Origin: Agrobacterium fabrum
GTDB taxonomy: Bacteria; Pseudomonadota; Alphaproteobacteria; Rhizobiales; Rhizobiaceae
Reading direction: 5' to 3'
Length of the DNA stretch: 7,530 bases
Assembly (NCBI GenBank): GCA_003241215.1
Contig: QFOL01000192.1
Location: 1 to 7,530 of the forward strand
Part shown: positions 1-6,760 of the stretch, piece after piece
Position numbering within the stretch: the first letter of the stretch is position 1
Layout of the letters: the number at the start of each line of letters is the position of its first letter
Position numbers and translations under genes: made by a program
Notes under the pieces: model-generated
Databases searched by the model: none
What the model saw: the letters and a program-made list of their open reading frames with translations, nothing else
Told to the model about the DNA's origin: nothing

Positions 1-10
1 GAGTTGTGGA

Positions 11-31
11 TCCTCGGGTCAAGCCCGAGGA
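11..31. repeat. Short perfect inverted repeat (8-bp arms, 5-base loop)
   Basis: TCCTCGGG at 11-18 is the exact reverse complement of CCCGAGGA at 24-31, with loop TCAAG. No T-tract follows on either strand, so it does not look like a simple terminator. From memory, GATCCTCGGGTCAAGCCCGA-type elements recur between genes in many Rhizobiales genomes. I infer that this is one copy of such a dispersed intergenic repeat, but no second copy is present in the window to prove it. Confidence 0.45.
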
Positions 32-73
32 CGACAGAGCTGAGAGGTTTCAGCGCTTCAGTTACCCATTTCA

Positions 74-98
74 CGCCCGGCTTGCGCCGGGCGTTTTT
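74..98 (+). terminator. Rho-independent terminator of a rightward gene left of the window
   Basis: CGCCCGGC (74-81) pairs perfectly with GCCGGGCG (86-93) around a TTGC loop, and TTTTT follows at 94-98. The T-run is on the plus strand, so the element best fits the end of a rightward transcript that converges on ribB. The hairpin could also form in the ribB transcript, 24 bases past its stop codon, but no U-run follows it on that strand. Confidence 0.8.
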
Positions 99-121
99 GT
101 ATTCACACCACGAGCAGCAGC

Positions 122-763
122 TCACGCAACCTGCTTCTGCACCACATCCTCGACTACCTCGCCCTTCAGGTAAGCAACAAGGTCCTTGATCGTCACGACC
201 AGCAGGCCGTGGCGTTCGGCGAAGACTTCGAGCTGGGGCAGGCGGGCCATGGTGCCGTCGTCATTGGCGACTTCGCAGATGGTGCCGGACGGGAACTTCC
301 CGGCAAGACGGCACAGATCGACGGCCGCTTCGGTGTGGCCGGTGCGGCCAAGGACGCCCTGCGGGTTGGCGCGCAGCGGGAAGATGTGGCCGGGACGGGC
401 GAAGTCTTCCGGGCGGGAGCCTTCCGATACCAGCGCACGCACGGTCTTTGCCCGGTCGGCGGCGGAAATGCCTGTCGTGGTGCCTGGAATATAGTCCACG
501 GAGACGGTGAAGGCCGTCTTGAGGGATTCGGTATTGCGCGAAACCATCAGCGGAATGTCGAGAGCATCGAGACGCTCGCCCGGCATGGCGACGCATACCA
601 GCCCGCGTGCATGGTTCATCATGAAGGCGATCTGCTGCGGGGTGATGCTATCGGAGGCGGCGATGATATCGCCTTCATTTTCGCGGTCTTCGTCGTCAAC
701 CACAATCACCATCTCGCCACGGGAAATGGCTTCGACGGCGTCTTCAATCTTGGCAATGGTCAT
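122..763 (-). CDS. ribB: 3,4-dihydroxy-2-butanone-4-phosphate synthase (RibB)
   Basis: This cytoplasmic enzyme converts ribulose 5-phosphate to 3,4-dihydroxy-2-butanone 4-phosphate plus formate, supplying the four-carbon unit of riboflavin. The 213-residue protein spans a full-length stand-alone RibB domain, with no GTP cyclohydrolase II (RibA) domain fused to it. Family signatures are intact: the acidic metal-binding loop DDEDRENEGD (residues 23-32), NHARGLVCV (50-58), RPGHIFPLRA (123-132), GRTGHTEAAVDL (139-150) and the late EVANDDGTMAR block. The ATG at 763 is chosen because the conserved N-terminus begins there; upstream GAAAG/GAAAGG stretches are weak ribosome-binding candidates, which suits a riboswitch-controlled start. 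The gene is monocistronic as far as visible and sits behind an FMN riboswitch, so it should be repressed when FMN is plentiful. Confidence 0.96.
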   Translation of the reverse strand: MTIAKIEDAVEAISRGEMVIVVDDEDRENEGDIIAASDSITPQQIAFMMNHARGLVCVAMPGERLDALDIPLMVSRNTESLKTAFTVSVDYIPGTTTGISAADRAKTVRALVSEGSRPEDFARPGHIFPLRANPQGVLGRTGHTEAAVDLCRLAGKFPSGTICEVANDDGTMARLPQLEVFAERHGLLVVTIKDLVAYLKGEVVEDVVQKQVA

Positions 764-887
764 TTTCTTTCAAGCCTTTCAAGGGTTATGCCGTTTTGCG
801 GCATTTTCGCGCTTCGAGAAGCGCCAAATATCCCTTGGGCGAACAATGCAATGCGAAGCCGCGCTCACGCGCGGGCGTCCTATGCCT
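764..887 (-). promoter_or_regulatory. Expression platform between FMN aptamer and ribB start
   Basis: This 124-nt leader has no gene and no poly-U terminator on the minus strand. It can fold into several hairpins: CCGCGC/GCGCGG (859-864 with 869-874), GCGCTT/AAGCGC (809-814 with 819-824) and ATGCCG/CGGCAT (788-793 with 799-804). The last two are enclosed by a possible stem joining CAAGGG (minus strand, 837-832) to CCCTTG (785-780). That stem abuts GAAAGG (780-775), a Shine-Dalgarno candidate 11 bases before the ATG. The layout suggests control by hiding the ribosome-binding site or by Rho. The pairings are read by eye and not computed. Confidence 0.5.
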
Positions 888-1032
888 TGTCCTCTTCCAT
901 CCGGACTATACCGTCGGCTCCGGCCTCTCACCGGATCTGCTGACCTTCCGGCTTTGGAGACCGGAAGCGCTCGCGGGCTCCGGGAAAAATCCCGATACCG
1001 CCGGTGGGGAATTGCACCCCGCCCTGAGAACA
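888..1032 (-). promoter_or_regulatory. FMN riboswitch (RFN element) aptamer
   Basis: The minus strand carries the conserved RFN blocks in order: TTCTCAGGGCGGGGTGCAAT, then TCCCCACCGGCGGTA, AGCCCGCGAGCG, GTCAGCAGATCCGGTG, GAGAGGCCGGAGCCGACGGT and ATAGTCCGGATGGAAGAGGA. The closing P1 helix can be drawn as TGTTCTC (1032-1026) with GAGGACA (894-888), one G-U pair included. The variable arm between GCGAGCG and GTCAGCAG is a strong GC hairpin (CTTCCGG/CCGGAAG). By the known behaviour of the family, FMN binding lowers expression of the gene downstream, here ribB. Confidence 0.97.
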
Positions 1033-1044
1033 GAACCAACATAA

Positions 1045-1074
1045 ATTATCAAATGGGAAGGAATCAAGGGGCAA
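1045..1074 (-). promoter_or_regulatory. Candidate sigma-70-type promoter for the riboswitch-ribB transcript
   Basis: On the minus strand TTGCCC (1074-1069) and GATAAT (1050-1045) are separated by 18 bases, and the FMN aptamer begins about 13 bases after the -10 box. The position is right for a start just upstream of P1, and the stretch is AT-rich compared with its surroundings. The assignment is by eye only. Confidence 0.4.
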
Positions 1075-1100
1075 TGGTCTGCCGTTATCCCCTATGCGCG

Positions 1101-1136
1101 AAAAGAATATCCCGATTGCGGTCGCAACGGGGTATT
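1101..1136 (-). terminator. Candidate terminator hairpin behind the protease gene
   Basis: The arms AATATCCCGATTGCG (1106-1120) and CGCAACGGGGTATT (1123-1136) pair along almost their whole length, with one mismatch or wobble and one bulged base. On the minus strand the stem is followed by CTTTT (1105-1101). It lies 59 bases beyond the stop of the leftward protease gene and just upstream of the putative ribB promoter, so it would insulate the two units. The rest of 1041-1194 shows no coding potential that I can support. Confidence 0.5.
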
Positions 1137-1194
1137 TCCTTTCCGGGGCCGCTGGCCCGTGTGAGCCCGGGAAGTGAGACACAGGGGGCTGGGG

Positions 1195-1902
1195 TTACCG
1201 GTCGCGTAACCGCAATTCATCGGTCTGCATCTGCAACGAACCGAGCGTCGACAGGAAGCTCATGCCAAGCAGGCTCTGGCCCAATTGGCCATCCTGCGCG
1301 ACGAGGGCGGGGATGTTGCGTCGCATGATCGGGCCAATGCTGATTTCCGAAAGGGTAACCGGGGCTGCCGCGGTGCGGCCATTCGCGGTCATCACCGGTA
1401 CGGTATAGCGGAGATTTGTGGTGTCGATGCCGATTGCGGCCGCATCCGCATTGGCGAGCACCACCGAGCTTGCGCCAGTATCGACCAGCATGTGGATCGT
1501 CTTGCCCTCGACGCCGACATTCGCCTCGAAATGGCCGCTCATCGATTTATGCAGCACGATTTCCTGCTCGCCGCCAGCCGTCGTTACCACCACGGCGCGG
1601 CCGGGCATCAGGCCGCCCAGCAGCCGGTCGCCGAAGGCTTGCAGGTCGTAGCGATAGAGATAAAGCGAGACGAGGCCGAGAATGATGACGAGCCAGACGG
1701 CGAGCTGGCGGATGACGGTGCCGAAACCACCGCGTCTTCCGGTCAGGATGCCGGCGGATAACAGGCCGGCAATGGGCAGAAGATAAAGCACATAGGCAAA
1801 TTGGTCATTGTCGATGCCGAGCGTTCGGCCGCCGTCGTGATTGATGAGAAGCAGGCCAAGGCCGACGGCCAGCAGGAGGAGAACGATGGTCAGCCTGTTC
1901 AT
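1195..1902 (-). CDS. Membrane-anchored retropepsin-like aspartic protease (TIGR02281-type, clan AA)
   Basis: The 235-residue protein has three hydrophobic segments (about 3-20, 35-54 and 66-83) followed by a soluble retropepsin-like domain. The catalytic motif is LVDTGASSVVL (139-149, Asp141). The hydrophobic-hydrophobic-Gly element of the fold is LLGMSFL (211-217). With one Asp per chain it should work as a homodimer, like viral retropepsins. By family knowledge, the same layout occurs in Rickettsia APRc and, more loosely, in Caulobacter PerP, a periplasmic protease that trims the polarity factor PodJ. The domain probably faces the periplasm. The substrate is unknown here. The start overlaps the preceding stop as ATGA, and AAGGAG lies 11 bases upstream, so it is probably translationally coupled to the DUF1289 gene and last in the cobS operon. 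Confidence 0.88.
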   Translation of the reverse strand: MNRLTIVLLLLAVGLGLLLINHDGGRTLGIDNDQFAYVLYLLPIAGLLSAGILTGRRGGFGTVIRQLAVWLVIILGLVSLYLYRYDLQAFGDRLLGGLMPGRAVVVTTAGGEQEIVLHKSMSGHFEANVGVEGKTIHMLVDTGASSVVLANADAAAIGIDTTNLRYTVPVMTANGRTAAAPVTLSEISIGPIMRRNIPALVAQDGQLGQSLLGMSFLSTLGSLQMQTDELRLRDR

Positions 1903-2090
1903 GCGGTGTGCGTCTCCTTGGCGGTCTCAGGCAGGTTTGCCAGTCTTTGCGGCAGCAACCGCATGATTTCGCGGCGCTTCTCGTCGCTATACCCTGCCCA
2001 GCCGCCAATTTCATCCAGCATTCGCCCGCAGCCGATGCAGAGGCTGCTGGTTTCATCGAGGCGGCAGATATGGATGCAGGGTGTTTCCAT
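1899..2090 (-). CDS. DUF1289 family small four-cysteine protein
   Basis: This 63-residue protein matches the DUF1289 pattern: PCIHIC, then a DE acidic step, then CIGCGR, then EIGGW. Its four cysteines (5, 9, 18, 21; CX3CX8CX2C) suggest a bound metal, zinc or iron-sulfur, but this is inference and I know of no assigned function. The C-terminal half is a charged helix (DEKRREIMRLLPQRL). It begins 19 bases after the cobS stop and ends in a 4-bp overlap with the protease start, so it is the middle gene of a leftward operon. No strong Shine-Dalgarno sequence is visible before its ATG, which suggests that translation depends on cobS being translated. Confidence 0.85.
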   Translation of the reverse strand: METPCIHICRLDETSSLCIGCGRMLDEIGGWAGYSDEKRREIMRLLPQRLANLPETAKETHTA

Positions 2091-2109
2091 GATGATTTAT
2101 ATCAGGCCG

Positions 2110-2895
2110 TCACGCCGCAAGGGCAAGAGCGACGAGAATCACGATCTCCGTGATCTGCTGGCAGGCGCCGATGGTATCGCCGGTATGGCCGCCGATCTTC
2201 CTGTCGCAGAGCCTGCCGAAAAGCACGGCCGCCAGAACGGCTGCCGCCAGCACGAGGGCAATCGACAGCAGCGGCAGGGCGTGCAGTGTGAACAGGATGA
2301 AAAGCAGCAGCCCGATCACCAGCGCGATGTTGCGCTCGGCTGTCCCCGGCTGGCCGGCGCCGGCGGCGATGCCGGAGGTTTTGGCGGCGGGCAGGGCCTG
2401 CCAGTGCCACACCATCAGGGCGCGGCTCATGACAAGCGCGGCGATCAGGCAGGCGGCTGCGGTTTTGCCGGGCAGGGTTTCGATCAATGACGCGAGCGCC
2501 GTTGCGCGCAGTGCAAAGGAGAGGACCATGGCGATCGTGCCATAGCTGCCGATATGGCTGTCCTTCATGATCTCAAGCATGCGCGTTCTATCCTTGCCGC
2601 CGCCGAAACCGTCGGCCATATCCGCGAGACCGTCTTCGTGCAGCGCGCCCGTCACGAGTGCCGTCAGGCCGATGGCGAACCAGCCGGTGAGTTGGGGCGA
2701 GGCATCGAAGCCAGCGAAAATCATTACCAGGAAAGCGGCCGGCAGGGCGATCAGCAGGCCGGCGGCGGGAAAGGCGCGGGCGGCGCGGCGCATTGACACG
2801 CCGGAACTGTCTTCGAAGAAACGGGAAGGAACGGGCAGGCGGCTCAGAAAAGCGAGGGAATGCATGACATCTGTTATAAAATCCCCGGCCTTCAT
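2110..2895 (-). CDS. cobS: Adenosylcobinamide-GDP ribazoletransferase (cobalamin synthase CobS/CobV)
   Basis: This inner-membrane enzyme joins adenosylcobinamide-GDP to alpha-ribazole (phosphate), the last assembly step of the cobalamin nucleotide loop. The 261-residue protein has the family marks: FLSRLPVP near the N-terminus (16-23), HEDGLADMADGFGGGKDR (86-103) with its acidic metal-binding residues, KDSHIGSYG (111-119) and GGHTGDTIGACQQITE (235-250). Several hydrophobic stretches (about 45-62, 72-84, 145-165, 188-226, 250-261) fit a polytopic membrane protein. The frame is open to an ATG at 3003, but the ATG at 2895 is preferred: GGAG lies about 7 bases before it and the family homology begins there. 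The name cobS follows the Salmonella scheme. In the aerobic Pseudomonas denitrificans scheme this protein is CobV, while CobS there means a cobaltochelatase subunit. Confidence 0.94.
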   Translation of the reverse strand: MKAGDFITDVMHSLAFLSRLPVPSRFFEDSSGVSMRRAARAFPAAGLLIALPAAFLVMIFAGFDASPQLTGWFAIGLTALVTGALHEDGLADMADGFGGGKDRTRMLEIMKDSHIGSYGTIAMVLSFALRATALASLIETLPGKTAAACLIAALVMSRALMVWHWQALPAAKTSGIAAGAGQPGTAERNIALVIGLLLFILFTLHALPLLSIALVLAAAVLAAVLFGRLCDRKIGGHTGDTIGACQQITEIVILVALALAA

Positions 2896-3047
2896 GCTCT
2901 CTCCGTTGCAGTTGCTGCATTTCCGGTTGTTCCGCGGCGCATCCGCGATTATGAGAGGCGCAACAAAGACCGATTTGCCGGAAAACACAAGTTCCGGACG
3001 CATGAGCCGATGCGAAAGCCAACCCGGCTACGAAAGAGACTGATATC
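2896..3047. promoter_or_regulatory. Divergent cobS/cobT control region
   Basis: This 152-bp gap between divergent starts must hold promoters for both units. The only plus-strand pair I can point to is TTGTTC (2927-2932) with TTATGA (2949-2954), spacer 16, and it is weak. The core CATAA of the reverse strand overlaps the same place. A 6-bp inverted repeat, CCGGAA/TTCCGG (2978-2983 with 2992-2997), lies in the would-be cobT leader and could be a hairpin or an operator. GAAAGAG (3032-3038) serves as ribosome-binding site for cobT. No cobalamin riboswitch core is recognisable on either strand. Confidence 0.4.
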
Positions 3048-4082
3048 ATGAGCATGAGCGGATTGCCCTTCGATGATTTCCGCGCGCTGCTGCGCGAGCT
3101 TCCCGGCCCGGACACGCATGCGCTTGTGGCCGCCAAGGAACGCAATGCGCAGCTGACCAAGCCTGCCGGTTCGCTCGGCCGTCTCGAAGAAATCGCCATG
3201 TGGCTGGCTGCCTGGTCCGGCCGTTCTCCGGCCGTCACCCGTCCGCTGGTGGCGATCTTCGCCGGCAATCACGGCGTCACCCGCCATGGCGTTACGCCCT
3301 ATCCGACCTCCGTGACCCAACAGATGGTGGAAAATTTCGCGGCAGGCGGTGCGGCGATCAACCAGATCTGCGTTGCCAACGATCTTGGCCTGAAGATTTT
3401 CGATCTGGCGCTCGATTATCCGACCGGCGACATCACCTGCGAGCCCGCGCTTTCCGAGCGCGACTGCGCCGCCACCATGGCCTTCGGCATGGAAGCGATT
3501 GCCGGCGGTACCGATCTTCTCTGCGTCGGCGAAATGGGTATCGGCAACACCACCATTGCGGCGGCGATCAATCTCGCGCTTTACGGCGGCACGGCGGAAG
3601 AGTGGACCGGTCCCGGGACCGGCTCGGAAGGCGAGGTCATGGCCCGCAAGATCGCGGCGGTGAAGGCTGCGGTGGAGTTCCACAAGGATCATCTGTCCGA
3701 CCCGCTGGAAATCATGCGCCGTCTCGGCGGACGCGAGATCGCGGCGATTGCCGGCGCCATTCTCGCCGCCCGCGTGCAGCATATTCCCGTGCTGATCGAC
3801 GGTTATGTGGCGACGGCCGCTGCCGCTCTGCTAAAGGCCGCCAATCCTTCGGCGCTCGACCATTGCCTGATCGGCCATGTCTCGGGCGAGCCCGGCCATC
3901 TGGCCGCCGTTGAAAAACTCGGCAAGACGCCGCTTCTGGCGCTTGGCATGCGGCTGGGTGAGGGCACCGGGGCAGCGCTTGCCGCCGGCATCGTCAAGGC
4001 TGCGGCCGCCTGCCATTCCGGCATGGCGACGTTCGAAGCGGCAGGTGTGGACACCCGCATCAGCTCCCGCACCGACCATTGA
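3048..4082 (+). CDS. cobT: Nicotinate-nucleotide--dimethylbenzimidazole phosphoribosyltransferase (CobT/CobU)
   Basis: This soluble enzyme transfers phosphoribose from nicotinate mononucleotide to 5,6-dimethylbenzimidazole, giving alpha-ribazole 5'-phosphate for the lower ligand of cobalamin. The 344-residue length is typical. Visible signatures are LTKPAGSLGRLEE (36-48), FAGNHGVTRHGVTPYP (71-86), CVGEMGIGNTTIAAA (159-173), LGGREIAAIAGAILAAR (226-242), PVLIDGYVATAAA (247-259) and LGMRLGEGTGAALA (299-312). Glu305 in the last motif matches the catalytic glutamate of the Salmonella enzyme (Glu317). The ATG at 3048 has GAAAGAG upstream; a second ATG two codons later is possible. It diverges from cobS, the enzyme that uses its product, and leads a unit with dgkA. 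In the P. denitrificans naming it is CobU, not the cobaltochelatase CobT. Confidence 0.96.
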   Translation: MSMSGLPFDDFRALLRELPGPDTHALVAAKERNAQLTKPAGSLGRLEEIAMWLAAWSGRSPAVTRPLVAIFAGNHGVTRHGVTPYPTSVTQQMVENFAAGGAAINQICVANDLGLKIFDLALDYPTGDITCEPALSERDCAATMAFGMEAIAGGTDLLCVGEMGIGNTTIAAAINLALYGGTAEEWTGPGTGSEGEVMARKIAAVKAAVEFHKDHLSDPLEIMRRLGGREIAAIAGAILAARVQHIPVLIDGYVATAAAALLKAANPSALDHCLIGHVSGEPGHLAAVEKLGKTPLLALGMRLGEGTGAALAAGIVKAAAACHSGMATFEAAGVDTRISSRTDH

Positions 4083-4090
4083 GGTTACAG

Positions 4091-4495
4091 ATGGACGCGA
4101 CGCCGCAGAGGAAGCAACCGGAGCCCGCCTTTCGCAAGGAAAAGGGCTGGCGGCATCTTTTCGCCGCCGCCCGCTATTCCGTGCAGGGGCTCGGCCGGCT
4201 GTGGCAGGAAGCGGCCTTCCGGCACGAGGTTCTCGCCTTCGGTGTCGGGCTTGCCCTGCTTCTGGTGGTCGGCGCGCCCTTTGCGCATCTTCTCGTCTTC
4301 ACCGTGCTGATGCTGCTGCTGTTTTCGGTCGAGGCGCTGAATACGGCCATCGAAGAGCTGGTGGACCGCATTTCGCCGGAAATCTCCTCGGTCGGGCGGC
4401 ACGCCAAGGATCTCGGCTCCTTTGCCGTCTTCTGCCTGTTGATGGCGAATGGATTTTTCGTGCTTTATTCGCTGGTGACGACGCTGTTCTTCTAA
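4091..4495 (+). CDS. dgkA: Diacylglycerol kinase, prokaryotic DgkA type
   Basis: This small inner-membrane enzyme phosphorylates diacylglycerol to phosphatidic acid, recycling the diacylglycerol left by reactions such as periplasmic glucan modification. The 134-residue protein has the DgkA layout: an amphipathic N-terminal helix with GWRHLFAAARYSVQGL, then three membrane helices (about 47-64, 65-82 and 109-132). The active-site block EALNTAIEELVDRI (81-94) carries Glu81 and Glu88, matching E. coli Glu69 and Glu76, and GRHAKDLGSFAV (102-113) matches SGRAKDMGSAAV. The ATG at 4091 is preferred over an in-frame TTG at 4079 because GAGG (4081-4084) lies six bases ahead of it. That GAGG overlaps the cobT stop, so translation is probably coupled to cobT. 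The N-terminal tail is somewhat longer than in E. coli. Confidence 0.94.
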   Translation: MDATPQRKQPEPAFRKEKGWRHLFAAARYSVQGLGRLWQEAAFRHEVLAFGVGLALLLVVGAPFAHLLVFTVLMLLLFSVEALNTAIEELVDRISPEISSVGRHAKDLGSFAVFCLLMANGFFVLYSLVTTLFF

Positions 4496-4502
4496 GCGGA
4501 GC

Positions 4503-4521
4503 GCCTCTGATGCTCAGGGGC
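4503..4521. terminator. Hairpin between convergent dgkA and sensor kinase genes
   Basis: GCCTCTGA (4503-4510) and TCAGGGGC (4514-4521) pair over 8 bp, with one G-T wobble and a TGC loop. It fills most of the 27-bp gap between the two convergent stop codons. There is no proper T-run on either side, so it may be a weak bidirectional terminator or simply a 3'-end stabilising hairpin. Confidence 0.4.
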
Positions 4522-4522
4522 T

Positions 4523-6079
<1,557 letters not shown>

Positions 6080-6166
6080 GAACCCTTGCAGGCTACGCGC
6101 AAAATCTTAAGAAGATGCTGCCGTGAAAGGATTTGTTTGCCATTTCTGACAAGGGTTTGTTGTGAC
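6080..6166. promoter_or_regulatory. Divergent control region between sensor kinase and nuclease genes
   Basis: This 87-bp AT-richer gap separates the two divergent starts. AACCCTTG (6081-6088) and CAAGGGTT (6150-6157) form a perfect 8-bp inverted repeat, and each copy supplies the AAGGG ribosome-binding site of the gene on its side. GTGACATGA also occurs as a direct repeat at 6073-6081 and 6162-6170, overlapping both start codons. A small palindrome lies around CTTAAG (6108-6114 region). I see no convincing -35/-10 pair and no full CtrA-type TTAA-N7-TTAA site. Confidence 0.4.
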
Positions 6167-6760
6167 ATGAGACGAAATGGTGGCAGGGGCAGACGTTTCT
6201 CGGCAGTTCGCGATGGCGGGCTTTTTCTCGCCACGGTTTTTCTCGGCATTCTGATTGCCGCCAAGCTCGACCAGATCAACAGCGAGACCTATAACGGCCG
6301 CTTCTTCGTGATCGATGGCGATACGCTGTCGAAGGGGGAGGAGCGGTTCCGGCTGCTCGGCATCGATGCGCCGGAGCTTGCGCAGACATGCCTGCGCGGC
6401 GGCGAAAGCTGGCCGTGCGGCGAGGAAGCGCGCCGTGTCCTGCAACGGCTGGCCGCGCCGGCGGATTTCTCCTGTTCCGGCAGCTCCAGAGACCGTTACG
6501 GGCGGCTGCTCGTTTATTGCGCTTCAAGCGGCAGGGATGTCTCATCGGAAATGGTGTCGGCGGGTTTTGCCGTCGCATCAGGTTATTTCCAGTTCTCCAG
6601 CGAGCAGGCGGCGGCGCGTAAGGAAGCACGCGGCATCTGGGCGGGGGAATTCGAGAAACCGTCGCAATGGCGGCGGGAGCACCGCGCCGCGGATCTGGAA
6701 ACGCCGGCGGTGGGTTTCCTCACCGTTATCCGTCATCTTCTGGGGTGGGACCATGGTTGA
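6167..6760 (+). CDS. Membrane-anchored thermonuclease (SNase-like) protein
   Basis: The 197-residue protein has an arginine-rich start, one hydrophobic segment (about 18-33) that can act as signal anchor, and a staphylococcal nuclease (SNase) domain facing the periplasm or outside. The calcium and catalytic motifs are present: VIDGDT (48-53), FRLLGIDAPE (61-70, with the Arg and Glu matching Staphylococcus Arg35 and Glu43) and SRDRYGRLLVYC (107-118, matching the Arg87 region). RKEARGIWAGEF (151-162) is the usual end of the domain. It is probably an active nucleic-acid phosphodiesterase, as no key residue is missing. The frame is open back to a TTG at 6086, but the ATG at 6167, with AAGGG 11 bases ahead, gives a sensible signal anchor. 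It overlaps the next gene by 8 bp. Confidence 0.88.
   Translation: MRRNGGRGRRFSAVRDGGLFLATVFLGILIAAKLDQINSETYNGRFFVIDGDTLSKGEERFRLLGIDAPELAQTCLRGGESWPCGEEARRVLQRLAAPADFSCSGSSRDRYGRLLVYCASSGRDVSSEMVSAGFAVASGYFQFSSEQAAARKEARGIWAGEFEKPSQWRREHRAADLETPAVGFLTVIRHLLGWDHG

Noticed and set aside
4..189. 61-codon plus-strand frame at the left edge
   Set aside because: It crosses the inverted repeat, the terminator and the 3' end of ribB, and has no ribosome-binding site or family likeness.
507..1328. Long plus-strand reading frame of 273 codons across the ribB leader
   Set aside because: It runs antisense through ribB, the FMN riboswitch and the end of the protease gene, and its product looks like no protein family. 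It is an open frame caused by high G+C.
2896..3003. N-terminal extension of CobS by 36 residues
   Set aside because: The extra residues are unlike CobS and no ribosome-binding site precedes ATG 3003, whereas ATG 2895 has GGAG at proper spacing and fits the family start.
2896..3047. Cobalamin riboswitch before cobS or cobT
   Set aside because: I looked for the conserved B12 box and aptamer core on both strands and found none.
2949..3782. 277-codon antisense frame opposite cobT
   Set aside because: It overlaps cobT almost wholly, has no family likeness and would run into the cobS leader. It is a shadow of cobT codon use.
3200..3913. 237-codon frame inside cobT on the same strand
   Set aside because: The product is rich in Arg and Gly with no recognisable domain, while the cobT frame carries every family motif.
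6100..6125. CtrA-type binding site before the kinase gene
   Set aside because: There is only a single TTAA within CTTAAG, with no second half-site at the expected spacing.
6086..6166. TTG-initiated extension of the SNase-like protein by 27 residues
   Set aside because: It would put a cysteine- and arginine-rich stretch ahead of the signal anchor and fill the divergent control region. ATG 6167 gives a normal anchor.
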